From positions 1-56,330 of the forward strand of contig CAOKGO010000009.1 in the NCBI GenBank assembly GCA_948468045.1: 56,330 bases of DNA. The letters run 5' to 3'. Below, in pieces: positions 18,955 to 28,149 of the stretch; position 1 is the stretch's first letter; every line of letters starts with the position of its first letter. This stretch comes from an uncultured Clostridium sp. (lineage in GTDB: Bacteria > Bacillota > Clostridia > TANB77 > CAG-508). Position numbers and translations under genes: made by a program. The notes below the pieces were generated by a model. It was not told the DNA's origin and did no database searches. It saw only the letters and a list, made by a program, of their open reading frames with translations.

Positions 18955-19914
18955 TCATCCTTTAATTCTAAATATTTTACAAAAAATAGGATAAGTAAAA
19001 CTATTTATTGATTTCATATATAAATTTTTCCCACCTTTTGCTTGTTTCAAAATCTTGTTTTTCTTCCAATTAGGAAATTTAGTATTTAAGTTTGTCCATG
19101 TTTTTTCTAATAATTCTTTTCTTAACTTTTTATCTTGTATTTTTACCATTCTAAGTAAAGAACTACAAAGTAAATATCTAGTATATATATATTCTAATAC
19201 CTCTTTGTATGTTTCGAATAAATCATTTTGTTTGTAATATGTAATCACATGTTCTAATACATCAAATATCTCTTTAGTTCTTTTGTTTTGTTTGTTTATG
19301 ATTGAGTTTTCTCTTTGTCTATAATGAACACATGGTTTTTTCAAAAAAGAGAATTTATTACAATATGGTATCAATTTATATGTGAATTCTATATCTTCAT
19401 ATAAATAACCTTTTGGGAATTGAATTTTAGTTTGTTCTAGGAGTTCTCTTTTTATTAACTTATTCCATGCAACTACTCTAATTTTTTCTAAAGCTTCTTG
19501 TTTTCCTTGATAGACAATTCCTGTATCTATTTTAGTTTTATTTGGATATTCCCAATAAAAATCGCATTCTACAATGTCACTATCTTCTTTTTTAGCTATT
19601 TTATACATTTCTTCATACATTACTAGTTCCACATAATCATCTGAATCTAAAAAGGCTATATATTCCCCTTTTGCGTGGGGTATCCCAAAATTTCTAGCAT
19701 CTGACAAACCACCATTTTCTTTTTCTAAATATGTAATTTTATTAGGGTATTTTTCTTTGTATTGTTTTGCTATTTTTTCTGAATTGTCTTTTGAGCCATC
19801 GTTTACTAAAATTATTTCTATTTCCTCTAATGTTTGGTTTACTAACGTTTCTAAGCATTGTTCTATATAATCTTCCACATTATAAATTGGCACAATTACA
19901 CTTACTTTTGGCAT
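18955..19914 (-). CDS. Family 2 glycosyltransferase
   Basis: 319 residues. VSVIVPIYNVEDYI opens the GT-A domain, LVNDGSKDNS and LDSDDYV provide the nucleotide- and metal-binding motifs, and GGLSDARNFG is the typical GT2 block between them. The helical C-terminal half is basic. The RBS is AGAAGGGGAT. A repeated hairpin element (19946-19992) lies 32 bases upstream. Closely related in its N-terminal half to the next gene upstream (19995-20942), which suggests duplication. Confidence 0.88.
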   Translation of the reverse strand: MPKVSVIVPIYNVEDYIEQCLETLVNQTLEEIEIILVNDGSKDNSEKIAKQYKEKYPNKITYLEKENGGLSDARNFGIPHAKGEYIAFLDSDDYVELVMYEEMYKIAKKEDSDIVECDFYWEYPNKTKIDTGIVYQGKQEALEKIRVVAWNKLIKRELLEQTKIQFPKGYLYEDIEFTYKLIPYCNKFSFLKKPCVHYRQRENSIINKQNKRTKEIFDVLEHVITYYKQNDLFETYKEVLEYIYTRYLLCSSLLRMVKIQDKKLRKELLEKTWTNLNTKFPNWKKNKILKQAKGGKNLYMKSINSFTYPIFCKIFRIKG

Positions 19915-19945
19915 ATTTATCTATCCCCTTCTAACTGACAGTTTT

Positions 19946-19992
19946 GTTGAAAAATTAGTCTAACAACACCTAAATTGTAATTATTTTTCAAC
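19946..19992 (-). repeat. Intercistronic hairpin repeat, copy 2
   Basis: A 47-bp element with a perfect 10-bp terminal stem (19946-19955 with 19983-19992) between two GT2 genes. On the minus strand it aligns with 2811-2858 over most of its length, with roughly four fifths of bases identical by eye. It precedes the start of the downstream gene and lacks a T tract. Confidence 0.6.
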
Positions 19993-19994
19993 AA

Positions 19995-20942
19995 TTATCT
20001 CATTTTTAAATATAATTTAACATTCAATTTAAGTAAAATTCTCTTTACTAATTGTTTTAAATTTTCAGGGTTTATATTTTTATATAATTTTCTCTTTTTA
20101 ATTTCTTTACAGTAATTATTTAATTCTTCCCCTTTTAAACTATTTGTCTTTAATAACACACCATTTGTATAATATCGTTTTACTATTTTTTTTGTTTCTT
20201 CTTGTATTTGATAGTTTTTTAGTTTTTGTAACATATTATCATAATGTTTTAACACATCTTTTGCTCTTTCTATGTCTGTTTTATAATCTTTTTGTCTTGT
20301 TAAACTGTTTGTTGTTTGCAAATAATAATAACCATATTTATCAGTAGATACAAAACTTTTTGCTTGTATTATAATTAGGGAAGTTAAGCCAAAATCTTCA
20401 TGATACCTAAGTTCATATTGAAAATTGTTTTCCATGAAAAATTCTCTTTTATATAAATAGATACAAGCTGGGTCAATGAACAAGTCAAAAGTACACAATT
20501 TTTTATAAGCTTCTTCTCCAGTAGATTTTTCAAAAACTGGTCCACCTAATTTTTCAATAATCTTACCATTTTCGTCTACTGTTTGCATTTTAAATTTTAT
20601 AATATCTATTTCTTCTTCCATGTATTTTTCTAAATCTTTATATAAATTTTCTTCTATGTAATCATCTGAATCAATAAATGATAGATATTTCCCTTTTGCA
20701 TATTTCATTCCATAATTTCTAGCACTTGCCAATCCCCCATTTTCTTTTCTTAAATAGGTTATGTTTAATGTTTGGTGTTCTTCTATGAACTTCTTTATTG
20801 TAGTTTCTGAATTATCTGTTGAGCCATCATTTACAACAATGATTTCAAAATCTTGCATTGTTTGTTTTGCAAGACTTTGTAAACATTTTTCAACATAATT
20901 TTCTGTGTTATAAACTGGAACAATTATACTTACCTTTGGCAT
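19995..20942 (-). CDS. Family 2 glycosyltransferase
   Basis: 315 residues with the same motif order as its neighbour: VSIIVPVYNTENYV, VVNDGSTDNS, GGLASARNYG and IDSDDYI. It overlaps the start of its transcript neighbour: its ATG lies 13 bases inside the 3' end of the membrane protein gene at 20930-22747. The RBS GAGGA lies 6 bases before ATG. Acceptor specificity cannot be deduced. Confidence 0.88.
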   Translation of the reverse strand: MPKVSIIVPVYNTENYVEKCLQSLAKQTMQDFEIIVVNDGSTDNSETTIKKFIEEHQTLNITYLRKENGGLASARNYGMKYAKGKYLSFIDSDDYIEENLYKDLEKYMEEEIDIIKFKMQTVDENGKIIEKLGGPVFEKSTGEEAYKKLCTFDLFIDPACIYLYKREFFMENNFQYELRYHEDFGLTSLIIIQAKSFVSTDKYGYYYLQTTNSLTRQKDYKTDIERAKDVLKHYDNMLQKLKNYQIQEETKKIVKRYYTNGVLLKTNSLKGEELNNYCKEIKKRKLYKNINPENLKQLVKRILLKLNVKLYLKMR

Positions 20943-22747
20943 CTTAATTCCTCATTTTCTTCTTCATTATCTAATTTATAAGATTTGTTTAAAGTTATTC
21001 CTATTAATAATGGTAAACAAGTAAATAAACTATATACATATCTTGGTTCTCCAAATACTGGTGAAGCAAGTATTGTAATCCACATACATAAAATTGGCAC
21101 ATAAATTATTAACAAGTTGTATTTTTTTTCATAAATGCAATATATTATACCAAAAACTAATACCCAAAATAGAAAACCTATACTCAAAAACATACTGATA
21201 ATAGGAATGTTTCTGCTGTTTACAAATTCATTTACTTTATCTAAAGACTCAAAATTTACTAATGGTTTTTCGCAAATTCCATAATCTACATTTTTATCTG
21301 CAAAACATTCTTCATTTACACCTGTATAAACTCCCCAACCTAATGTATTTGGATAATAGTATCCAAATGAATTACATATAATAGATGCTATTGTATGCAT
21401 TGGATATTTTATAACTAATTGCAAATATGTTTTTATTAAAGTTATTTTATCTTGTGCAAATGCTTCATCTGAAAATTGATGTTTTACTGGGTCTGAAAAT
21501 ACTGGGTTATAAAGTTCATCTAAATTATCAACTGGTAAATATTTGTGTATTGCGTCTTTTTCTTGTTGTGTTAATTCTTCATTTTTGTATTTTGTAAGTC
21601 TTGCAAACTGTTGTAAAATAACTGAAAAAGCTTCTTTTGATGACCCCTTTCCTATCCCACATAAGTTATAAATTGGACCTGTTATTATCATACATATTGC
21701 TATTCCTGTAATAATCATCAACCCTATTTTTACTTTATATTTTTTTACCATAATCATAATAATTGGAAATCCTAATATCATGGCATATAATCCATTATTC
21801 CTAAAAATTGCAACTAGAAAAACAGATATTATAAAAAGTGCTATTCTTAATTTGTGTTTCATAAAATTGTCTAAATTTGTTGCTATTTCTGTCATACAAA
21901 TTGTTAGTGCTAACATTGCTAAAGCAAATGGTATATCTTTATACATTGTTATTGTTAAAAATGATATTGTTGGGCATAATGCATAGAAAAGTATGCTACA
22001 TACTCTAATTGAAACTGGTACTTGCTTTTTTGCCATATAATAAATTGCAAAAGATAATAAAAAGCAAGTAGTAAGTGTTTGCGATAGTGTATATATAAAT
22101 GCACCAAAATTATAACTTCCAATAAGTCCACCTATTTTTACACATAAAGTGATTATAGCTGTATGTATTGGTGGGTGATGCGCTGTAAATTCCCAATCTC
22201 CCATTCCTTGCATAATTTGTACTGTTGAATCTATTAATACATTTCCTGGATAATAATATAATAAATATGGTAAATAGGCTATAAACAGAATAATTGCTAC
22301 TATCAAAATTGATTTTTTGTTAGCTGTAAAAAATGAAAGTTCTTTCTTCTTCCTTATTTTTTGCATTATGTTTGGCAGACTTTTCATTATAACCATTGCA
22401 ATTGAAGTAATTGTTACAAAACATACTTCTAATTTTAAAAAAAGTAACATCATTTCCTTTTTTGAAATATATAAATTATCTACTAAATACCTTTCAGCAG
22501 TATATCCTGTTATAGCACAAATTGATGTAATTAATCCAAATATACTTGAACATATTATTAACCTTTTAGAACTGTTTTGTACTGCCTTGTTTAATAAAAT
22601 ATATAAAATTGCCACAATAATTATCCATTTAAAGTCATTTCCAGCCATATAAAATGAGCCATTTACTACATCTATGCTGATACATATTGTAGTTATTATG
22701 GCTAAAATTGCTAATCCTATTTTTATTAATCTGTTTTTATTTTCCAT
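20930..22747 (-). CDS. Large multi-pass membrane protein (DUF6020-like), second copy
   Basis: About 605 residues and some 13 membrane helices, paralogous to 6888-8678. It shares YYPGNVLIDS, AHHPPIHT, a WKDIPFA-like motif (here YKDIPFA) and the C-terminal SPVFGEPRYVY block. The start is placed at 22747 because AAAGGTG sits 5 bases before that ATG. The upstream reading from 22786 lacks a ribosome binding site. The paired copies probably act on different sugars or lipids in the same pathway. This is inference. Confidence 0.75.
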   Translation of the reverse strand: MENKNRLIKIGLAILAIITTICISIDVVNGSFYMAGNDFKWIIIVAILYILLNKAVQNSSKRLIICSSIFGLITSICAITGYTAERYLVDNLYISKKEMMLLFLKLEVCFVTITSIAMVIMKSLPNIMQKIRKKKELSFFTANKKSILIVAIILFIAYLPYLLYYYPGNVLIDSTVQIMQGMGDWEFTAHHPPIHTAIITLCVKIGGLIGSYNFGAFIYTLSQTLTTCFLLSFAIYYMAKKQVPVSIRVCSILFYALCPTISFLTITMYKDIPFALAMLALTICMTEIATNLDNFMKHKLRIALFIISVFLVAIFRNNGLYAMILGFPIIMIMVKKYKVKIGLMIITGIAICMIITGPIYNLCGIGKGSSKEAFSVILQQFARLTKYKNEELTQQEKDAIHKYLPVDNLDELYNPVFSDPVKHQFSDEAFAQDKITLIKTYLQLVIKYPMHTIASIICNSFGYYYPNTLGWGVYTGVNEECFADKNVDYGICEKPLVNFESLDKVNEFVNSRNIPIISMFLSIGFLFWVLVFGIIYCIYEKKYNLLIIYVPILCMWITILASPVFGEPRYVYSLFTCLPLLIGITLNKSYKLDNEEENEELRCQR

Positions 22748-22821
22748 TTTTACACCTTTATTCTTAGTTTTTATTTTGAAAAACATTTCTAAAATATAAA
22801 CAAAGTAATTTTTGTATATTT

Positions 22822-23763
22822 TTACATTTTATTTAGTTCTTTGTATTTGTCTGCATATTGGTTTAGTTGTATTTCAAAGTCTTGTTTACTTCTTTTTACC
22901 ATAGTTTGTAATATTAGTCCACCAAAGAATGACTGTATACTACAAATAAAGAAAAATACACTTGCAACAAATGATGGCATTTTTGGTACTAGACCTGTTT
23001 GTATATAATCTATTAAAACAGGAATTAAGAAAGCTAGTCCTACTATGGCTAGTAATATAGTTACCCATGTAAAAAATGATAATGGTCTATAATTTTTATA
23101 TAGCATTCCTATTGTTTTTAATACTTTAAAACCATCTGAATAAGTGTTTAATTTAGATTCACTTCCCTCTGGTCTATCTCTGTATTCTATAATAACATTT
23201 TCTACACCCATGTTTTTGTCTAATGTATGAATTGTCATTTCTGTTTCAATTTCAAATCCTTTAGATAAAACTGGAAAAGTTTTTACAAATTGATAACTAA
23301 AAGCTCTATATCCTGTCATAACATCTCTAATATCACTTTTATATATCATGTTTATTAATCTTCTAACTAATACATTTCCCACATTATGGAATGGTCTTTT
23401 ATTTTCAGTAAAATATGTAGATGATAACCTATCTCCAATAACCATGTCTGCATTTCTTTCTAATACTGCATTACACATTTCTTTTGCATATTCTGCTGGG
23501 TATGTGTCATCTCCATCTGTCATAATATAGCATTTTGCATCTATATCACGAAACATACTTCTAATTACATTTCCTTTTCCTTGTTTTCTTTCATAGCGAA
23601 CTATTGCTCCAGCTTCTCTTGCAATTTTGTCTGTTCCATCTTTTGAATTATTATCATACACATAAATTGTTGCCTCTGGAAGCTCCTTTTTAAAATCTTC
23701 AATTACTTTTTTTATAGTTTTGCTTTCGTTATAACATGGTATTAATACTGCTATTTTATCCAT
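22822..23763 (-). CDS. DPM1-like family 2 glycosyltransferase with C-terminal membrane helices
   Basis: 313 residues. IAVLIPCYNES starts the GT-A domain, YDNNSKDGT binds nucleotide, and TDGDDTYP carries the metal-binding acids. Two C-terminal membrane helices (about 235-255 and 265-290) place it at the membrane. RDVMTGYRAF near residue 145 is typical of polyprenyl-phosphate glycosyltransferases. The RBS AGGAGG lies 9 bases before ATG. It may charge polyprenyl phosphate for one of the large membrane proteins of this locus. Confidence 0.87.
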   Translation of the reverse strand: MDKIAVLIPCYNESKTIKKVIEDFKKELPEATIYVYDNNSKDGTDKIAREAGAIVRYERKQGKGNVIRSMFRDIDAKCYIMTDGDDTYPAEYAKEMCNAVLERNADMVIGDRLSSTYFTENKRPFHNVGNVLVRRLINMIYKSDIRDVMTGYRAFSYQFVKTFPVLSKGFEIETEMTIHTLDKNMGVENVIIEYRDRPEGSESKLNTYSDGFKVLKTIGMLYKNYRPLSFFTWVTILLAIVGLAFLIPVLIDYIQTGLVPKMPSFVASVFFFICSIQSFFGGLILQTMVKRSKQDFEIQLNQYADKYKELNKM

Positions 23764-23832
23764 TTCTTTTTCCTCCTACTTCTATATTTAATAGATTTAT
23801 TAATTTATTTATAATGTGAAATTAATAATATA

Positions 23833-24996
23833 TCAATACTTTACAAATTCTTCTACTAATTTTTCGCATTTGTTATCAAAATCTTTTTTCCATTCTTGGT
23901 ATAACTTCATAATTTCATCTCTATTCTCTAGTGCTGTAATTATTTTATCTTTAATGTAACTTGCATCATCTTCTTTTTCTAAAATCACATATTCCCCTAA
24001 TTTTGTTCCTACAAAATAATCATTATTATTTCCTAGTAAACATGGCACTCCCATTTCAAAACTTTCTATTGGAAACATTGGTGAATTTTCTGTAAATGTA
24101 GGGTAAATATTGATGTTATTTTTTTGTATTCTTTTCATTAGTTCTTCATTTGGAATATAATCGTCTAAACTTGTTGTTTCCAAATCTAATATTTGGGTAA
24201 ATTGTTTTGCTCCATCATTAATTGGAACTACATCTGCAATACTGTTTGGTACTTGTTTCATAGCACTTAAGGCTGTATAAATGTTTTTTAGTTCTCTTGA
24301 GTCTGCATTATATATTCCTATTTTGATTTTTTCATCTTGATATTTTGATATTTTTTCACTATTTTCTTTGTGCACATTGTTTTGTAAATAATAACATTTA
24401 AAGCCTGCTTTTTTATAAAATTCATACATTGTGCTTCTTACAAATGCGAAACAATCAATTTTTTCTTGCTTATATAGATTCATTACTTCTTTGTTTAAAT
24501 TCCAAGTAAAATCTGAAAAATATTCATAACAGTTCCCATGCCAAATTACTTTTATTTTTATTTTAGGGTTTATTTTTTTTATTTCTTCTATTGTATTTGT
24601 CCAACCATCACAAATTTGGCTAAAAATTACAGATTTTATTTCATTTTCATTAATTGTTTTTGCAATTTTTTTTATATCATTTTTTTTGTATATATGTTCT
24701 AATGGCACATTATTTTTAAATAAACCTATTGTAGATGCTGCAACACCTAGCCAAGTTGGATTGTAAAATACAATATATTCTTTTTTCTTATATTTTTTTA
24801 TTGTTTCTATTGCTTCTTCTACTCTTTTTTGGTATTTTTTATTTTGTTCTTTTGCTTCTTTACTATGTGTTATTTTATATTTGAAAGTGCTTAAAAAATG
24901 ATATAGCTTGCTTAATATTTTATATATTATTCCATCTTTTTTTATAAAGCTTTTTAGAATGCTTTTAATTTTTTGCAAAACTCTCTTTCCTTTCAT
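23833..24996 (-). CDS. GT-B fold glycosyltransferase-like protein
   Basis: 387 residues. A basic N-terminus (about 70 residues) precedes a domain with ends typical of GT4 enzymes: PTFTENSPMFPIESFEMG and PCLLGNN near residues 300-330, which correspond to the donor-binding E-x7-E region. Closest relative in the window is the next gene upstream (25060-26025), which has the same TSFTD, SMELG and PCLVGNH blocks. The RBS is weak (AAGAAAG). A cytoplasmic glycosyltransferase is likely. The substrate is unknown. Confidence 0.75.
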   Translation of the reverse strand: MKGKRVLQKIKSILKSFIKKDGIIYKILSKLYHFLSTFKYKITHSKEAKEQNKKYQKRVEEAIETIKKYKKKEYIVFYNPTWLGVAASTIGLFKNNVPLEHIYKKNDIKKIAKTINENEIKSVIFSQICDGWTNTIEEIKKINPKIKIKVIWHGNCYEYFSDFTWNLNKEVMNLYKQEKIDCFAFVRSTMYEFYKKAGFKCYYLQNNVHKENSEKISKYQDEKIKIGIYNADSRELKNIYTALSAMKQVPNSIADVVPINDGAKQFTQILDLETTSLDDYIPNEELMKRIQKNNINIYPTFTENSPMFPIESFEMGVPCLLGNNNDYFVGTKLGEYVILEKEDDASYIKDKIITALENRDEIMKLYQEWKKDFDNKCEKLVEEFVKY

Positions 24997-25059
24997 TTAG
25001 TATTTTTTCTTTCTTAGGGTTTGACACACAAGCCATGAAAATTTGAACTTGTGAATAGC

Positions 25060-26025
25060 TTATTTTTCAATAAATTTTTCTAATTGCTCTTTTGCCTGTT
25101 TATTGTATTCTTGTTTCCACATTTTATACAATTGATGTATTTTTTCTTTATTTTTTATCATATTTTCTACCATTTTTGCATTTACAATTGGGTTGTCTTC
25201 TTCTTTTGTTATTACATATTGTTTTAAATCTTCTTCTAAAAAATCTGCATGGTTTCCAACAAGACAAGGAATTCCAAGTTCCATACTAATCCAAAATACT
25301 GGATGCATATAATCTGTAAATGATGTTGCAATTGTTGCATCATTTTGGCTTATTTTTTGTATTAATTCTGTATCTTCTATTTTTTCTATTTTTTGTTTTG
25401 TACTTTGGATTTCCATTGTTGCCAAGAAATCTTCCATTCTTTCTTCTAGCCTATTGTAGTTTAAATTACAGTTTTCAAAAAATTTTGCTATGCATAATTG
25501 GTTAAATATGTTTTTATCCCAAGTGTAGTTTAGTGGATAAATCCCTAAATCTGTTTTGCCATTTGGTAATTTGATTGCTACTTTTTTATTTTCTTTCAAA
25601 ATATAGTTTTCTTTTAAGTATGAGCAATTATAGCCTAAACCTTTGTAAGTATCATATTGCCCTTTTCTTAGAAAAGCTATATCGTAAACTTGTTTTTCTT
25701 TTGCTAATTCTAATAATTTGAAAAAGTTTTCTCTTTCATAATCATAATATAAAAGACTGTCTTGTGTATTACAAATAACTTTTATTTTTATATTAGAATT
25801 TTTCTCTTTTATATCTTTTATTAGCTTGTCCCAACCAATTTCTAAACCACTAAAAATAATTTGTTTTACACCATTTTTGATACTTTGTTCTATTATTTCC
25901 ATGTTATGATTATAGTCAAACTCTGTCCACCCTAAGTGAATTGGTTTTGAATTTTCAAACATATTTGTTATACATATATTATCTTCTGGCTTTTTATCTC
26001 CATACAATAAAATATAATTTTCCAT
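25060..26025 (-). CDS. GT-B fold glycosyltransferase-like protein, paralogue of the previous gene
   Basis: 321 residues, shorter at the N-terminus than its neighbour. Shared blocks include a central IKVI segment, an IGIYN-like block (here LGIYPLN) and the C-terminal SMELGIPCLVGNH. The start has AAGGATT 4 bases before ATG and is only 1 base after the stop of the HAD-type gene, so it is translationally coupled. Homology to GT4 enzymes is remote. Confidence in the fold is moderate and in the sugar nil. Confidence 0.7.
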   Translation of the reverse strand: MENYILLYGDKKPEDNICITNMFENSKPIHLGWTEFDYNHNMEIIEQSIKNGVKQIIFSGLEIGWDKLIKDIKEKNSNIKIKVICNTQDSLLYYDYERENFFKLLELAKEKQVYDIAFLRKGQYDTYKGLGYNCSYLKENYILKENKKVAIKLPNGKTDLGIYPLNYTWDKNIFNQLCIAKFFENCNLNYNRLEERMEDFLATMEIQSTKQKIEKIEDTELIQKISQNDATIATSFTDYMHPVFWISMELGIPCLVGNHADFLEEDLKQYVITKEEDNPIVNAKMVENMIKNKEKIHQLYKMWKQEYNKQAKEQLEKFIEK

Positions 26026-26026
26026 T

Positions 26027-27932
26027 TTAATCCTTTCTTAATAACTTCCTTATTGAAGATTTAAAGTTTAGTAAAACATTCATATAACCAATATTATTAT
26101 GAATTATAAATGCTTCTTTCCAAGTTTCATCTCTTAAAATATTTCTACATTTGAAGATGTTTAGTCTTTCAATAGTAGATAGTTTCCCATCTTTTTCTAC
26201 ATATTTGTCTGTTCCAAAAGTATCATTAAATACCATACTGTAATAAGCTTCTATTAATTCTTTACTTGGATTTTCTTTTGTGTTTTTTAGTAAATTATAT
26301 ATATATTGTTTAGTTTCTTTTGCTTCATAAGGATGATATTTCATATATTCATTTATTTCTTTAGCACCTTTTAACATTCCCTCTTGTAATGGCATTATAT
26401 ATTTTTTTACAATTTCAATTTCTTCTGTTTTTGCTTTTCTTATTGCTTCTCCTTGTTTATATCCGAGTAACACTTCCTGTTCCTGGATTGTAAATCCATT
26501 CAAGTAATGTAAGCATACTGGCTACTTCATTATTTCTTATGCTTGTATCATCTATAAAGCTTATTTTTTTAGTGTTTTTAGGTTGTAAGTTATAAAATTC
26601 ATATAAAGTTAGGTAATATCCATCTATTTGTTTGTTTTCTAATATATGTGCTAAATTATCTTGGATTGTACCTCTCCAACCAATATCTACTATAAATATT
26701 GGTTCATTATTGTTTGTTATTCCTTTTGCTTTTTGTAAATATTCTAATAATTCTTCTCTTTTTCTTTTTAGTTCTTCATTTATTGTTTTAGTAAATTCTT
26801 TATCTGCACATAAGTTTTGCACCCTTAAGTCAAACCATGGATTTAGTATTTCTTCTTCTATGTTTAGTTCATATTTGTCCATAAATTTTTGGTATGGCTT
26901 TATATCTATTGCTAGAGTTTTAAATAATGCTTTCATGCTTTGTTCTCTGTATTGTGACCATAAACGTAATAATTCTGGAATAGAAAATTCTTTTAAAGAG
27001 CTACTAAATGTTGCCATTCTACTTACTTCTATTGTTTCACATTCTGGCATTTGAACTCCACCAAATGGATTGTTTTGTTTTATAATTTCATGGATTTTTA
27101 TGAATGTTTCTCCCTCTCTTGTGCAATAGTAGACTTTTGGTATGTTATTTTTTATTGCATATTCTACTATGCTATATACAAAGAAATATAATAGTGGTGC
27201 TAAATCTAATCCAGCATTAATATAAGGGTTTTCGTTTTTTAATTTTGATAAGTTAAATTCAAAGTTTCTTTCTTTTTCTGGTGTAAAATTAAATTCTGTT
27301 TTAGTTGTCTTGACTGTTTCAATCCCTAGGCTTTTTGCCATATTTATGTCTGAATGTATATTATCTCCTACATGAATATGCTCTTTTGGGCTAATCCCTA
27401 GTTCTTCCTCTGCTTTTTTATATAAATTTCCTGTCCTTTTGTTTAGTTTGTAATCTGCTGAACTATATATTTTTTCTATTTTGACAGGTACTTTTAAATA
27501 ATCTAATAGTTCTTGTAATTCTTTTGCCCCCATGTAAAAATCTGATATACAGTATTTTTTCAAGTCTTTATATTTTTCAAAAATTGGTAAAATTTCTGGG
27601 TTTATATAAATTACTCTTTTTTCTTGTTCTATTTCTTCTTTTACTAATTCTTCTACTATGTTTGGCATTGGTTCTTGCATTATTTCTTTTTGTAATTTAT
27701 CTAGTACATCTGTTATTGTGCATTCATCATCATTTCCTTTTTCTTTTTCTTCTTGACATAGTTTGTATTCTATTTCGTTTCTTAGTTTTAGTATTTTATA
27801 TATGTCTTTGTATTCTTTTTTTAGGTTTTTTTCATATTTTAATGCAATGTATTTGGCTGTATGTAATTTTGTTTCTTCTGGATGGCATTTTCTTTTTATG
27901 ATTGTGTCCCAAATATCAAAACTTATTATCAT
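26027..27932 (-). CDS. HAD-superfamily protein of a polysaccharide locus, interrupted by a CGG +1 frameshift
   Basis: N-terminal HAD domain with motif I FDIWDT at residues 5-10 and the late motif HVGDNIHSD near 195. A second region of unknown function follows (YYCTREGE near 275, IVDIGWRGT near 425). The start at 27932 follows AAGGAAAGGATG and lies downstream of a good promoter. An earlier ATG at 28004 is inside the -35 box. The frame breaks at in-frame CGG (26465-26463), close to the conserved-looking NPGTGSVTGYK. Skipping the C joins the last 145 residues and gives about 635 in total. The C-terminal part is well conserved in composition and has no other lesion, so I regard the gene as functional. 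Confidence 0.8.
26463..26465 (-). other. CGG +1 site in the HAD-type gene
   Basis: Reading is GTT ACT CGG ATA TAA. Skipping C26465 gives GTT ACT GGA TAT AAA and continues to 26027. The zero frame stops two codons later. Confidence 0.8.
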
Positions 27933-27975
27933 TTGCTTACATCCTTTCCTTAAAATATCCCTTTTTATTTTTTTC

Positions 27976-28004
27976 ATTTTATCATGGATTGGTATTATAA
28001 TCAA
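27976..28004 (-). promoter_or_regulatory. Promoter at the head of the glycosyltransferase operon
   Basis: TTGATT (28004-27999) and TAAAAT (27981-27976) with a 17-bp spacer, followed about 30 bases later by the RBS of the HAD-type gene. This is the first clear promoter for the run of minus-strand genes down to about 16.9 kb. Confidence 0.7.
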
Positions 28005-28066
28005 GCAATATTAATAAAAATTGTTTGCTCGTAAAAATTACAAATCAATTTTCTATAATATTAAAA

Positions 28067-28100
28067 GGTGACATTATTTCTAATTTGAAATTTTGTCACC
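28067..28100 (-). terminator. Terminator hairpin after the pseudopilin-like gene
   Basis: GGTGACA (28067-28073) pairs with TGTCACC (28094-28100), flanked by A and T runs. On the minus strand the stem is followed by TTTTAATATT. It separates the pseudopilin-like gene from the operon promoter at 27976-28004. Confidence 0.65.
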
Positions 28101-28149
28101 AAAAGCTCATATTATTCTTACTTATTTATTTACATTAATCACATTTTAC

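Noticed and set aside
1..28000. Many long plus-strand open frames rich in Phe, Leu, Ile and Ser across the glycosyltransferase locus
   Set aside because: They are complements of lysine- and glutamate-rich minus-strand genes, lack ribosome binding sites and match no protein pattern.
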